Shown: positions 53,800 through 63,573, counted from the first letter of the stretch. The stretch is 64,000 bases of DNA from Clostridiales bacterium (GCA_012513435.1 JAAZCE010000017.1:1-64000), one strand, 5' to 3'. Program-made: numbers and translations. Notes: generated by a model not told the origin, from the letters alone.

Positions 53800-56170
53800 T
53801 ACAGCTTTAGATATGACGAAGAAATTGACTTTAGATAAGCTTCCGATAGGAAAAACAGCTACAGTTGTAGAACTTGGCGGAGAAGGCGCTCTCAGACAGC
53901 ACTTTCTCGATATGGGATTAATTCCCGAGGCAGAAGTGACAATGGTTAAATACGCACCTATGGGAGATCCTGTAGAACTTCGCCTTCATGGTTATGAATT
54001 AACGTTAAGACTTGCTGACGCCAGAAAGATAATCATTGATGACGTAGAGGATAAGATAGTGCAGGATGAGGACAAGAATAGAAGAGAATCTGCATTCCAC
54101 CCGGGACTTGGTGAAGGCGGGAAGTATCATGTGAAGGCTGACGAAAATTCTTTACCTGAAGGGGAGATACTGACCTTTGCACTTGCCGGAAACCAAAATT
54201 GCGGGAAGACTACACTTTTCAATCAGCTTACGGGAGCGAACCAACATGTTGGGAATTTCCCGGGCGTTACGGTAGACAGAAAGGATGGCGTAATCAAGGG
54301 TTATCCCAACACATCTGTGACGGATCTTCCAGGGATATATTCAATGTCTCCTTATACCAGTGAAGAAATCGTTACACGTCAATTCGTTCTGGAAAGCAAG
54401 CCTAAGGGAATAATCAACATTGTTGATGCAACTAACGTGGAGAGAAACCTTTATTTGACTATGCAGCTTATGGAGCTTAACGTGCCTATGGTTCTGGCTC
54501 TCAACATGATGGATGAGATCAGAGAGAACGGCGGAGCCATACATGTAAACGAGATGGAGGAAATGTTGGGCATTCCGGTGGTTCCTATTTCTGCTTCTAA
54601 AAATGAGGGCATCAATGAGCTTGTGGACCATGCCATTCACGTTGCCAAATATCAGGAGCGGCCCGGTCGCATGGATTTCTGTGAAGCTTCAGGCAAGGAG
54701 GGAGCCGTACACAGATGCCTTCATGCCATAATGCACTTGATAGAAGATCATGCGGCACGCAAGGGCATACCTGTCAGATTCGCAGCGTGTAAACTGGCTG
54801 AGGGCGATGATATAATACTTGAGACCCTCGGACTAAGCCAAAATGAAAAGGAAATGCTCGAACATATTATTTTGCAGATGGAGGAGGAAAGAGGCCTGGA
54901 TAAAGCGGCGGCTATTGCCGATATGCGATTCAGCTTCATAGATAGAGTCTGCAGGGCCACTGTCGTAAAGCCTCGGGAAAGCAAGGAGCATATACGAAGC
55001 AGAAGGCTAGACAAATTTCTTACAGGGAAATACACTGCTATACCTGCCTTTATCGCTATTATGGGTATCGTATTTTGGCTCACCTTCAATGTTATAGGTT
55101 CTATTTTATCGAAGTGGCTGGATATGGGAATAAGTGGGCTGACTGAAATAGTGGACAGAGCAATGTTGGCAGGCAATGTCAACGATGTGATACATTCCCT
55201 TGTAATAGACGGGGTGTTTAACGGTGTGGGAAGTGTTCTCAGCTTTTTACCTATTATAGTTACTCTGTTCTTTTTCCTGTCCTTGCTGGAGGACAGCGGA
55301 TATATGGCTCGCGTGGCATTCGTCATGGACAAGCTGCTTCGTAAGATAGGCTTGTCGGGAAGAAGCATCGTGCCTATGCTCATAGGCTTCGGATGTACTG
55401 TTCCGGGTATTATGGCAAGCAGAACCTTGCCTTCGGAGAGAGACAGGAAGATGACTATAATGCTGACACCTTTTATGAGCTGTTCTGCTAAGCTTCCTAT
55501 ATATGCTTTTTTTACGGCTGCATTCTTTCCAGGCCAGGGCGCTCTTATTATGATAGGCTTGTACTTTCTGGGAATAGTCATAGGTATACTTATGGCGCTG
55601 CTTCTCAAGAAGACTACCTTTAGAGGTGAGCCGGTGCCATTTGTTATGGAACTTCCTAACTACCGAATGCCGGGAGTCAGGAATGTAGGACAGCTTCTCT
55701 GGGAAAAGGCCAAGGACTTTCTTCAGAGGGCCTTTACCGTTATATTTATTGCGACTATAGTGATTTGGCTGCTCCAGACCTTTGATGTACATATGAACGT
55801 TGTTACGGATTCACAGAACAGTATGTTGGCTGCCGTATCGGGAGTGGTAGCTCCTGTATTCGCACCTCTCGGCTTCGGAGACTGGAGAATATCGACGGCC
55901 CTCATTACAGGATTCATGGCAAAGGAGAGCGTGGTTTCGACTATATCTGTGTTGTTTGGTTCCGAGGCTGCGGTAAGCGCTGTGCTCACACCTCTTGCGG
56001 CTCTTTCCCTGCTGGTGTTTTGCCTGCTCTATACGCCGTGCGTTGCAGCTGTTGCTTCCATTAGGCGTGAGCTGGGCGGCAAGTGGGCACTTACAATAGT
56101 TGTTCTCCAATGTGTTGTAGCATGGGTGGTGGCATTTATAGTCACATTGATTGGAATGGCGATAGTGTAA
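53786..56170 (+). CDS. feoB: FeoA-FeoB fusion, ferrous iron transporter
   Basis: 794 residues. A FeoA (SH3-like) domain at about 10-80 (LPIGKTATVVELGG, LRQHFLDMGLIPEAEVT) is joined by a charged linker to FeoB. The G domain carries GNQNCGKTTLFNQLTG, FPGVTVD, DLPGIYSMSPYT and LNMMDE. The C-terminal half has about eight membrane segments with the Gate motif SGRSIVPMLIGFGCTVPGI and a second with FMSCSAKLPIYAFF. ATG 53786 is preferred over an earlier frame inside the YihY gene. It imports Fe(II) under anaerobic conditions. No feoC or separate feoA is seen. Confidence 0.95.
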   Translation: MTTNSTALDMTKKLTLDKLPIGKTATVVELGGEGALRQHFLDMGLIPEAEVTMVKYAPMGDPVELRLHGYELTLRLADARKIIIDDVEDKIVQDEDKNRRESAFHPGLGEGGKYHVKADENSLPEGEILTFALAGNQNCGKTTLFNQLTGANQHVGNFPGVTVDRKDGVIKGYPNTSVTDLPGIYSMSPYTSEEIVTRQFVLESKPKGIINIVDATNVERNLYLTMQLMELNVPMVLALNMMDEIRENGGAIHVNEMEEMLGIPVVPISASKNEGINELVDHAIHVAKYQERPGRMDFCEASGKEGAVHRCLHAIMHLIEDHAARKGIPVRFAACKLAEGDDIILETLGLSQNEKEMLEHIILQMEEERGLDKAAAIADMRFSFIDRVCRATVVKPRESKEHIRSRRLDKFLTGKYTAIPAFIAIMGIVFWLTFNVIGSILSKWLDMGISGLTEIVDRAMLAGNVNDVIHSLVIDGVFNGVGSVLSFLPIIVTLFFFLSLLEDSGYMARVAFVMDKLLRKIGLSGRSIVPMLIGFGCTVPGIMASRTLPSERDRKMTIMLTPFMSCSAKLPIYAFFTAAFFPGQGALIMIGLYFLGIVIGILMALLLKKTTFRGEPVPFVMELPNYRMPGVRNVGQLLWEKAKDFLQRAFTVIFIATIVIWLLQTFDVHMNVVTDSQNSMLAAVSGVVAPVFAPLGFGDWRISTALITGFMAKESVVSTISVLFGSEAAVSAVLTPLAALSLLVFCLLYTPCVAAVASIRRELGGKWALTIVVLQCVVAWVVAFIVTLIGMAIV

Positions 56171-56230
56171 TTCACTGTGAAAAAGATAGCCATATAATAA
56201 AAGTGTGGCTTGCTAAAACAAAACAAGAAA

Positions 56231-56267
56231 AAAAGGAGGCCGTGTTTTCATCAATAAGCCTCCTTTT
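56231..56267. terminator. Bidirectional terminator between feoAB and serA
   Basis: AAAAGGAGGC (56231-56240) pairs with GCCTCCTTTT (56258-56267) around an 18-nt loop, with A and T flanks on both sides. It serves the convergent feoAB and serA transcripts. Confidence 0.75.
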
Positions 56268-56293
56268 GTAATATAGAGAAAATGGTTTTTCCA

Positions 56294-57421
56294 TTAAAGA
56301 ACTCTCACCCTGATAACACCTTCACCTATGACAGCGGTCGCATCTATATCATCAGAAACCTCGGCTAAAGTATAAGAATAGTCTCCTCTTGTTTTGCTGA
56401 CAACATCACCGTCAGCGATAGCGGCTACAATTTCCAGGGCAGGAGAATCTGCCTTGGCTATAACGGAGATACGAGAGCCCTTTTTAGGTCCGAGAGTACA
56501 ATTCGGCATATTTACCGAGTTTACGATATTGCCGTTTTCGAGATAATCCATCAGCTCGTCGGCGGCCATTGAAGCACAGTTATCTTCGGCTTCAGCGGAG
56601 GAAGCGCCAAGGTGAGGAAGGGCAATTACGCCTTCCTTGCCGATAACCGTATCATTAGGGAAATCGGTAACATATTTTTTTACCTTGCCGTCTGCGATAG
56701 CATCCAGAAGGTCAGTATCGTTTACCAGTTTATCTCTTGCGAAGTTGAGGAACACAACGCCGTCCTTCATTTGAGAAAAAGCTTCTTCGTTTATCATGCC
56801 CTTAGTTTCGTCCATTACAGGAACGTGGATGGATATGTAATCGCAACGAGGATATAAATCTTTGAGAGCATCTACAGTGACAATAGTATTGGATAGAGAG
56901 TGTGCAGCCTTAATCGAGAGGAACGGATCGTATCCGATAACATTCATGCCAAGACCCTCTGCAGCATTTGCTACAAGAACTCCGATAGCACCAAGACCTA
57001 TGATACCCAAGGTTTTACCTTTGATTTCTGTTCCCGCGAACTGTCCCTTGCCCTTTTCAACAGCCTTGCCTACTCCTTCAGTACCAATCAGAGTTCCTGC
57101 CCACTTGAGACCCTCCGGAATGTTTCTGGCTGAAAGGAGCATGCCTGACAGACAAAGCTCTTTTACTGCATTGGCATTGGCACCGGGTGAATTAAAGACA
57201 ACGATTCCCTGCTGAGCACATTTATCCAGTGGAATGTTATTAACACCTGCACCGGCTCGGCCTATTGCCAGAAGGTTTTTTGAAAAATTCATTTCGTGCA
57301 TGTCATAACTTCTTAAGATAATGGCGTTTGCTTCCTGCACATCTTCGACTAAATTGTAATCATCGGTGAGGCGAGTTAAGCCTACCGGAGAAATTTTGTT
57401 TAAAGTTCCGATTTTATACAT
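56294..57421 (-). CDS. serA: 3-Phosphoglycerate dehydrogenase
   Basis: First step of serine synthesis. 375 residues. Substrate loop GRAGAGVNNIPLDKC, NSPGANANAVKELCL, NAD-binding GKTLGIIGLGAIGVLVANAA, catalytic Arg in LNFARDKLVND and His in ALPHLGASSAEAEDN. The C-terminal 70 residues form a small extra domain, not the full ACT domain of the E. coli enzyme. GAGGGAGAG precedes the ATG on the minus strand. Divergent from serC, with a 121-nt spacer. Confidence 0.93.
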   Translation of the reverse strand: MYKIGTLNKISPVGLTRLTDDYNLVEDVQEANAIILRSYDMHEMNFSKNLLAIGRAGAGVNNIPLDKCAQQGIVVFNSPGANANAVKELCLSGMLLSARNIPEGLKWAGTLIGTEGVGKAVEKGKGQFAGTEIKGKTLGIIGLGAIGVLVANAAEGLGMNVIGYDPFLSIKAAHSLSNTIVTVDALKDLYPRCDYISIHVPVMDETKGMINEEAFSQMKDGVVFLNFARDKLVNDTDLLDAIADGKVKKYVTDFPNDTVIGKEGVIALPHLGASSAEAEDNCASMAADELMDYLENGNIVNSVNMPNCTLGPKKGSRISVIAKADSPALEIVAAIADGDVVSKTRGDYSYTLAEVSDDIDATAVIGEGVIRVRVL

Positions 57422-57487
57422 TTTACTCTCCCTCTTGCTTAATAAAATATGCTAGAATATAATTAATATTGAAGCCATTATAACACT

Positions 57488-57516
57488 TTGCCATTGACAG
57501 GTAAAGGTGATATAAT
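57488..57516 (+). promoter_or_regulatory. serC promoter
   Basis: TTGCCA (57488-57493), 17 nt, perfect TATAAT (57511-57516). A perfect TTGACA at 57494 is too close to the -10 to be used. Confidence 0.65.
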
Positions 57517-57542
57517 TAAAGAAATTTATGGAGGTGATTAAA

Positions 57543-58631
57543 ATGAGCAAAGAAAGGGCATATAATTTTTCGGCAGGTCCATCCATGCTGCCACTGAGTG
57601 TAATTGAAGATGCTGCGGCTAATTTAGCAAATTATCAAGGATGTGGAGAGTCGGTAATGGAGATGAGCCACAGGTCAGCTGAATTCAAGGCAATTCTTGA
57701 AGATGCAGAGAAAAACCTCAGAGATGTTTTGAACATTCCTGATAATTATAAAGTAATGTTTATTCAGGGCGGAGGAACGCTCCAGTTCGCTATGGTTCCC
57801 TTGAATCTGCTGAGAAAATCAGGCAAGGCCGATTATATAGTAACAGGGTCATGGGCGAAGAAGGCCTCTAAGGAAGCACAGAAATTCGGAGACATCAAGA
57901 TAGTTGCTACCTCTGAAGAATCTACATTTACATACATCCCTGAAGTGAAGAAGGAAGACTTCAGACCTGATGCTGATTACGTTCACATCACCTTAAACAA
58001 TACTATATACGGAACACACTACCCATATGTTCCTGATACGGGAGATATTCCTTTGGTGGCAGATATGTCATCCTGCATTCTTTCGGAAGAAATTGATGTC
58101 AGCAAATACGGACTTATCTATGCTGGAGTGCAGAAGAACATAGCACCTTCCGGCATTGCCATAGCAATTATGAGAGAAGATCTTATCGGGTTTGCCAAGG
58201 AAAGCGTTCCTACATATCTGGATTACAAGATTCACGCAGACAATGGCTCAACATACAATACGCCAAACTGTTTCTCTATCTACATTGCAGGAGAGGTATT
58301 CAAGTGGATAAAGAGCATCGGTGGAATCAAGGAATTGAACAAGATTAACGTAGCAAAAGCTAAGAAGCTATACGATTTCATTGACAGCAGCGATTTCTAC
58401 AAGTGTCCTGTAAGAAAGGAAGACAGGTCCATTATGAACGTGGTGTTCATAACAGGGAACAGCGACCTTGACAAGAAGTTCGTAGCAGAGGCCAAGAAAA
58501 ACAATATGCACAATCTCAACGGACACCGGTCAATAGGAGGCATGAGAGCCAGTATCTATAACGCTATGCCTATAGAAGGCGTGGACGCCTTGATTGAGTT
58601 CATGAAGAAATTCCGGGAGGAAAATAGATAA
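57543..58631 (+). CDS. serC: Phosphoserine aminotransferase
   Basis: Converts 3-phosphohydroxypyruvate to phosphoserine. 362 residues from ATG 57543 (MSKERAYNFSAGPSMLP), preceded by GGAGGTGATTAAA. VMEMSHRSAEF, MFIQGGGTLQFAMVPLNL, the PLP-lysine motif YAGVQKNIAPSG and HNLNGHRSIGGMRASIYNA are diagnostic. Two bases before the next gene. Confidence 0.96.
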   Translation: MSKERAYNFSAGPSMLPLSVIEDAAANLANYQGCGESVMEMSHRSAEFKAILEDAEKNLRDVLNIPDNYKVMFIQGGGTLQFAMVPLNLLRKSGKADYIVTGSWAKKASKEAQKFGDIKIVATSEESTFTYIPEVKKEDFRPDADYVHITLNNTIYGTHYPYVPDTGDIPLVADMSSCILSEEIDVSKYGLIYAGVQKNIAPSGIAIAIMREDLIGFAKESVPTYLDYKIHADNGSTYNTPNCFSIYIAGEVFKWIKSIGGIKELNKINVAKAKKLYDFIDSSDFYKCPVRKEDRSIMNVVFITGNSDLDKKFVAEAKKNNMHNLNGHRSIGGMRASIYNAMPIEGVDALIEFMKKFREENR

Positions 58632-58633
58632 AT

Positions 58634-59869
58634 ATGAAATATCTAATCTTAGTTCCGGACGGTGCCGGTGATGAAAAAATAGAAGCTCTAGATAACAAAA
58701 CACCGTTGGAAGTTGCGGATATGAAGAATATAAATGAGCTAGCTCATAAAGGCACGGTGGGTATGGTGAAGACCATACCTCCAGGAGTTGCTCCGGGAAG
58801 CGATGCGGCCAATCTGTCTGTAATGGGATATGACCCTGGGGTGTATCTTACGGGGCGCTCTCCTCTGGAAGCTGCCAGCATAGGCATAGATATGTCAGAT
58901 ACAGACGTAGCCTTTAGAACGAATATCATAACCCTTACATCAGACGGCAAGACACCGCCTGCAGGGAATGAAAACTACGAAGACCTTATTATTACGGACC
59001 ACAGTTCGGCAGACATAACCACCGAAGAAGCCGATAAGCTGATTCAGGCAGTAAACGAGGCCTTTGAGGATGACAAAATCAAATTCTATACGGGAGTAAG
59101 CTATAGACATTGCATGATAGTTCACAATGGATCCACCAATTATGATTTGACACCGCCTCACGATGTGTTGACCCAGAGAGTGGGAGACCATCTGCCTAAG
59201 GGCGAGGGGGGTCAGTTTATCACAGATATGATGAAGAAGAGCTACGAAATATTGAAGGATCATCCTGTAAACAAGGCAAGGATAGCCAAGGGTCTTAATC
59301 CGGCCAACACCATTTGGATTTGGGGCCAGGGCAAGAAACCAAGCCTCTCATCATTCTATGATAAATACGGTATTAAGGGGACTGCCATTTCCGCAGTTGA
59401 CCTTATAAAGGGAATTGCCCTTTGCGCGGGACTTTGCTCTGTTGATGTGGAAGGCGCAACGGGGACCCTTCATACCAACTTTGAAGGTAAGGCACAGGCT
59501 GCCATATATGAGTTTAAGGGCGGACAGGACTTCGTCTATATGCATCTCGAAGGACCTGATGAATGTTCTCATCAGGGAGATATAGAAGGCAAAATAAAGT
59601 GCCTGGAAAGCATAGATAAAAAGGTCCTGAAGCCTATAGTTGATTACTTCAGAGCATCGGGAGAAGACTTCAGGGTGCTTGTGGTACCTGACCACAGAAC
59701 ACCTCTAGCCATAAGAACGCACTCGGCAACCCCTGTCCCGTTTGTAATATACGATAGTATAAGAGAGCAAGCTTACAATGATAACAAGAGATTTAACGAG
59801 AAATCCGGCGAAGAAGGGATGTATTTTGACAGTGGCTTCCAACTTGCAGATTATTTTTTCCAGAAGTAG
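58634..59869 (+). CDS. apgM: ApgM-family phosphomutase (2,3-bisphosphoglycerate-independent phosphoglycerate mutase type)
   Basis: 411-residue alkaline-phosphatase-superfamily metalloenzyme. N-terminal LVPDGAGDEKIEALDNKTPLE, metal/nucleophile motif PGSDAANLSVMGYDP, GRSPLEAASIG, HLEGPDECSHQGD and VVPDHRTPLAIRTHSATP match archaeal-type ApgM. Some members act as homoserine kinases. Here it follows serC and no serB is present, so a role in serine synthesis, either supplying phosphoglycerate or acting on phosphoserine, is worth considering but is inference. Confidence 0.88.
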   Translation: MKYLILVPDGAGDEKIEALDNKTPLEVADMKNINELAHKGTVGMVKTIPPGVAPGSDAANLSVMGYDPGVYLTGRSPLEAASIGIDMSDTDVAFRTNIITLTSDGKTPPAGNENYEDLIITDHSSADITTEEADKLIQAVNEAFEDDKIKFYTGVSYRHCMIVHNGSTNYDLTPPHDVLTQRVGDHLPKGEGGQFITDMMKKSYEILKDHPVNKARIAKGLNPANTIWIWGQGKKPSLSSFYDKYGIKGTAISAVDLIKGIALCAGLCSVDVEGATGTLHTNFEGKAQAAIYEFKGGQDFVYMHLEGPDECSHQGDIEGKIKCLESIDKKVLKPIVDYFRASGEDFRVLVVPDHRTPLAIRTHSATPVPFVIYDSIREQAYNDNKRFNEKSGEEGMYFDSGFQLADYFFQK

Positions 59870-59894
59870 GAAAAACAGTAGAAGAAAAATAAGA

Positions 59895-61298
59895 ATGACC
59901 AGAATATTAGCAGCGATTACAATAGCGGCACTGATGCTTACGGGAGCAGTGCCGTCTTTTGCTGAAACCCTAAAAGCCTCCGACGTGAAGGTTAGCCCAT
60001 CTGCTAAAATAAACTGGGAGGATGGACCTTCCGTTATCGGAACGTCAGCCATAATAATGGACGCAGGGAGCGGAGATATTCTCTATGAGAAGAATATTCA
60101 CGACAAGAGAGACCCTGCCAGCATTACCAAGGTGCTGAACTGTCTGGTGGTCCTTGAGACTATGGACCTGGATGAAGAAGTGACCGTAACCGAGGAGCCT
60201 GTTAAAATTGGCTGTAATATAGACCTGAAGGTAGGGGAAACTATTACCGTTGAAGAGCTGCTCTATGCCATCATGCTTCCTTCAGCAAACGATGCTGCGG
60301 AGGTGCTAGCAATAGCCGCAGGAGGCTCAATAGATAACTTCTGTGACATGATGAACGAAAGAGCTGCCAGATGCGGTGCCGTTGAAACCAACTTTACTAA
60401 TCCTAACGGACTGAACACATGGGGGCAGGAAAACCACAGAACTTCCGCATACGATTTGGCTATGATAACAAAAGAGGCCATGACAAACCCAATGTTTCGC
60501 AAGCTGGTATCCACCAAGAGACATACCATACCGGCAACTAACATGTCAGAAGCGAGAAAGCTGAGAACCACCAACTACTGTATGATGGAAGGGAAAAAGC
60601 TCAAGACTGTTACCATCAACGGTGAAGAACGCTCCATAGTTTACAAGGGGTGCAAGGGCATTAAGACAGGTTCTACGGGAACTGCCGGAGAGTGCTACTG
60701 CGGATATGCTAAGAGAGGCAATACGGCCTTGATTGCCATAACCCTCAATGCGACCACTATGGAGGAGAGATTCAGCGATGTAATACAGCTTTGGGATTAC
60801 GGCTTTTCAAAATACAGTACATACACCGTTGCTCAGTCAACAACCCCTATTGATGATGTAAAGGTTAAGCGGGGCGACAAGAGCAAGATAGAGGTGGGCA
60901 TAAAGAATGACATGGATATTACCCTTAACAAGGGTTACGATAAGGAAAAGATAACAAGTGAGCTGAAGCTGAACGAGGCGGCTCTGGAAGTGCCTGTAAA
61001 GAAGGGTCAGGTTCTCGGAACCTTTACGGGCTATAAAGAAGGTGCGCCTGTGGCTTGCCAGGACGTTTACGCTCTGGAATCCGTAGGGAAGGGCGGGCCT
61101 CTCTCCTACATAGGAATAGCTGACGAAGACCTGCCGTTTTTCTTCATCGGGCTGATTTCCATAATAATAGTGCTTATCCTCATAAGGATAGTGCTGGTCA
61201 AAATGAGAAGGAATAAGAAGATGAGGCGGCGTGCCCAGAGACAGAGAAGCGTCAGAAGGAGAGAACGGGAAAAGGAGAAGAACCCTTTTGACTTTTGA
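59895..61298 (+). CDS. dac: D-alanyl-D-alanine carboxypeptidase (DacA/DacF type, PBP5-like)
   Basis: Trims the terminal D-Ala of peptidoglycan stem peptides outside the membrane. 467 residues from ATG 59895. Signal peptide MTRILAAITIAALMLTGAV with a likely cut after FA (SFAET). Catalytic SxxK in DPASITKVL, SxN in SANDAAEVL and KTG in IKTGSTGTAG. A beta-rich domain follows (about 330-410). Unusually for this family it ends in a membrane segment (about 420-442) and a highly basic tail rather than an amphipathic helix. The start site has only a weak ribosome site. Overlaps uvrC by 11 nt. Confidence 0.92.
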   Translation: MTRILAAITIAALMLTGAVPSFAETLKASDVKVSPSAKINWEDGPSVIGTSAIIMDAGSGDILYEKNIHDKRDPASITKVLNCLVVLETMDLDEEVTVTEEPVKIGCNIDLKVGETITVEELLYAIMLPSANDAAEVLAIAAGGSIDNFCDMMNERAARCGAVETNFTNPNGLNTWGQENHRTSAYDLAMITKEAMTNPMFRKLVSTKRHTIPATNMSEARKLRTTNYCMMEGKKLKTVTINGEERSIVYKGCKGIKTGSTGTAGECYCGYAKRGNTALIAITLNATTMEERFSDVIQLWDYGFSKYSTYTVAQSTTPIDDVKVKRGDKSKIEVGIKNDMDITLNKGYDKEKITSELKLNEAALEVPVKKGQVLGTFTGYKEGAPVACQDVYALESVGKGGPLSYIGIADEDLPFFFIGLISIIIVLILIRIVLVKMRRNKKMRRRAQRQRSVRRREREKEKNPFDF

Positions 61299-63159
61299 TA
61301 TAAAGGAAAATCTAAAAAAACTCCCCGATAAGCCGGGAGTATATATGCACAAGGACAGGCTGGGCAACATCATATATGTGGGCAAAGCCATATCCCTAAA
61401 AAATCGGGTTCGCCAGTACTTTCAGTCTTCCCGCAACATGCCGTCAAAGGTTAAGAGCATGGTGCAGAACATAGCTGAGTTTGAGTACATCACTGTAGGA
61501 AGTGAAATGGAGGCCCTTATTTTAGAGTGCAACCTAATAAAGAAATACAGGCCCAAGTACAACATTTTGCTTAGAGATGACAAGACCTATCCGTATATAA
61601 AGGTCACTAATGAGGAATACCCTCGCGTCATCAAGACTAGAATAATAAAAAAGGACGGCGGCAAATATTTCGGACCTTACAGCGATGCGGGGGCGGTCAA
61701 TAAAATTGTAGACATTATCAACAGTAGCTTTGCCTTGAAAAGGTGCTCTGCTTCTTCCTTCCCTAAGGGATTTAAGCCATGTCTTAACTTTCATATAAAC
61801 CAGTGCAGAGGTGTGTGCAGTGGCAATGTTAGTCGAGATGAGTATGAGGAAGCCGTGGAGGGTGCAACCGAATTTCTTCGGGGCAAAAGTAAGAAAATGG
61901 CCGATAAGCTGGAGCAAAGGATGTACGCAGCCTCCGAGGCTATGGATTTTGAAAGCGCAGCCAGCTACAGGGATTATCTGGAAGCGGCCAAGGCATTGTC
62001 GGAAATACAGAGAGTGGTCATTCATCAGGACAAGGACGTGGATATGGTTATACCTGTGAAGGGAACCGAAGATGTTTACATGGCTGTTTTTTTCGTTCGT
62101 TCCGGTAGGCTGTCGGGTCGCGAGACCTATGAGATGGAAGCCTTCAGCCCAGAAGAGGATAAGTGCGAGCTGGTATCGGCATTTATCAATCAGCATTACA
62201 GCAGGCTTCCCTATATACCGAGAGAAATACTGTTAACCCACCTGCCGGAGGACAGGGAGCTTTTGGAAAGCTATCTTACGGAGCTGGCAGGGCACAGCGT
62301 AAAGCTTATAAAGCCTCAGCGGGGCGAGAAGAAGACTCTTCTCGATATGGCGTCAAAGGACGTTTTGGAAATGGTCAAGACAATAGACGACAGGGCGGCT
62401 TTGGCAAGAGAAAGAAGAGATAGCCTGAGTCACGACATAGATGAGATTTTACAGGAAATGGGAGTATATGGCAGAGGACATGTAGATTACAGAGTGGAGG
62501 CTTATGACATTTCCAACACCAACGGCATTGATACAGTTGGAGCTATGGTTGTGTTTGAAGGCCTTAAGGCTGATAAGAAAAGCTACAGGAAATTTAAGAT
62601 AAGGACTACAATAGGCCAGGATGACTACGGCTCAATGAAGGAAGTGCTGGCCAGACGTTTCAACAGAGCCTTCATGGGCGATGAATCTTTTGAAGTCCTT
62701 CCCGATATAATTATGATGGACGGCGGCAAAGGACATGTGTCGGCAGCTCTCGAAGTAATAGAAGCAACGGGATTTGAAATTCCGGTAGTGGGGATGGTCA
62801 AGGACCACAAGCACAGGACTCGCGCTCTTATATACAGAAAGCTAGACAGCAGAGATTACGAGGAAATATCTCTCAGAGGAAAACCTATGCTTTTTAAGTA
62901 TATAGGCAGAATACAGGAGGAGGTTCACCGCTTTGCAATAGAGTATCACAGGAAGTTGAGAGGCAAGTCCGTGGCAGGCTCTGTCCTTGATGAAATACCT
63001 GGGATAGGTCCAGTAAGACGAAAGGCGCTTCTCGAACACTTCAAAAGCATAGAAGCTGTTAAGGAAGCGAATTTTGAGGAGCTGCAGAAGGTGCAGGGCA
63101 TGGATGGGAAAGCAGCCAGAAGCGTGGCAGACTTTTTTGCAAGCAGACTTCCTCACTGA
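61288..63159 (+). CDS. uvrC: Excinuclease ABC subunit C
   Basis: Makes both incisions in nucleotide excision repair. 623 residues from TTG 61288 (translated MTFDIKENLKKLPDKPGVYM), preceded by AAGGAGAAG at about 10 nt. The GIY-YIG domain has KPGVYMHKDRLGNIIYVGKA, a Cys cluster (KRCSASSFP, CLNFHINQCRGVCSG), UvrB-binding UVR helix near 205-240, an RNase H-like nuclease (DISNTNGIDTVGAMVVFEG, MMDGGKGH) and a C-terminal helix-hairpin-helix pair (EIPGIGPVRRKALLEHF). Length is normal. Confidence 0.95.
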   Translation: MTFDIKENLKKLPDKPGVYMHKDRLGNIIYVGKAISLKNRVRQYFQSSRNMPSKVKSMVQNIAEFEYITVGSEMEALILECNLIKKYRPKYNILLRDDKTYPYIKVTNEEYPRVIKTRIIKKDGGKYFGPYSDAGAVNKIVDIINSSFALKRCSASSFPKGFKPCLNFHINQCRGVCSGNVSRDEYEEAVEGATEFLRGKSKKMADKLEQRMYAASEAMDFESAASYRDYLEAAKALSEIQRVVIHQDKDVDMVIPVKGTEDVYMAVFFVRSGRLSGRETYEMEAFSPEEDKCELVSAFINQHYSRLPYIPREILLTHLPEDRELLESYLTELAGHSVKLIKPQRGEKKTLLDMASKDVLEMVKTIDDRAALARERRDSLSHDIDEILQEMGVYGRGHVDYRVEAYDISNTNGIDTVGAMVVFEGLKADKKSYRKFKIRTTIGQDDYGSMKEVLARRFNRAFMGDESFEVLPDIIMMDGGKGHVSAALEVIEATGFEIPVVGMVKDHKHRTRALIYRKLDSRDYEEISLRGKPMLFKYIGRIQEEVHRFAIEYHRKLRGKSVAGSVLDEIPGIGPVRRKALLEHFKSIEAVKEANFEELQKVQGMDGKAARSVADFFASRLPH

Positions 63160-63199
63160 TAAATGAATAAGACTTCTTAGCTAAGAAATGAATAACTCC

Positions 63200-63228
63200 T
63201 TGCGAATGGGGGAATATAATGGTATATT
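63200..63228 (+). promoter_or_regulatory. Promoter of the DUF1292 gene
   Basis: TTGCGA (63200-63205), 17 nt, TATATT (63223-63228). Confidence 0.5.
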
Positions 63229-63271
63229 AATGCTAATGAAACGAAATCTATTTTAGTTACGGAGGAATGAA

Positions 63272-63544
63272 ATGGCAGATAAAAAAGAATTGTACGGATA
63301 CGAAGAAGAAGATATCTTAACTTTGGAATTCGATGACGGAGCAGAAGAAGAGTGTGGTATCTTAGGCGTATTTGATGCATTTGGAAAGGAATACATAGCT
63401 TTGAACCCTCTGGGAACAGAAGATGTGTATATTTACGGCTACAAGGAATACGATGAAGACTATGAGCTTATAGACATCGAAGACGAAGAAGAGTTTAACA
63501 AGATAGTTGCTGAATTTGAGAAGATGGCAGTAGAAGAAGCATAA
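63272..63544 (+). CDS. DUF1292 protein (YrzB-like)
   Basis: 90 residues, extremely acidic. DILTLEFDDGAEEECGILGVFDAFGKEYIAL and a VYIYGYKEYDEDYELIDIEDEEEF tail match the DUF1292 family, common in Firmicutes and often near yrrK and mltG-like genes. Function unknown. ACGGAGG ribosome site. Own promoter and terminator, so it is probably transcribed alone. Confidence 0.88.
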   Translation: MADKKELYGYEEEDILTLEFDDGAEEECGILGVFDAFGKEYIALNPLGTEDVYIYGYKEYDEDYELIDIEDEEEFNKIVAEFEKMAVEEA

Positions 63545-63573
63545 AAGCCGGCAAAAGGTCAAGCAGAGAGAAT

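Noticed and set aside
57494..57516. TTGACA-11-TATAAT as the serC promoter
   Set aside because: Spacing is too short; TTGCCA six bases upstream gives the proper 17 nt.
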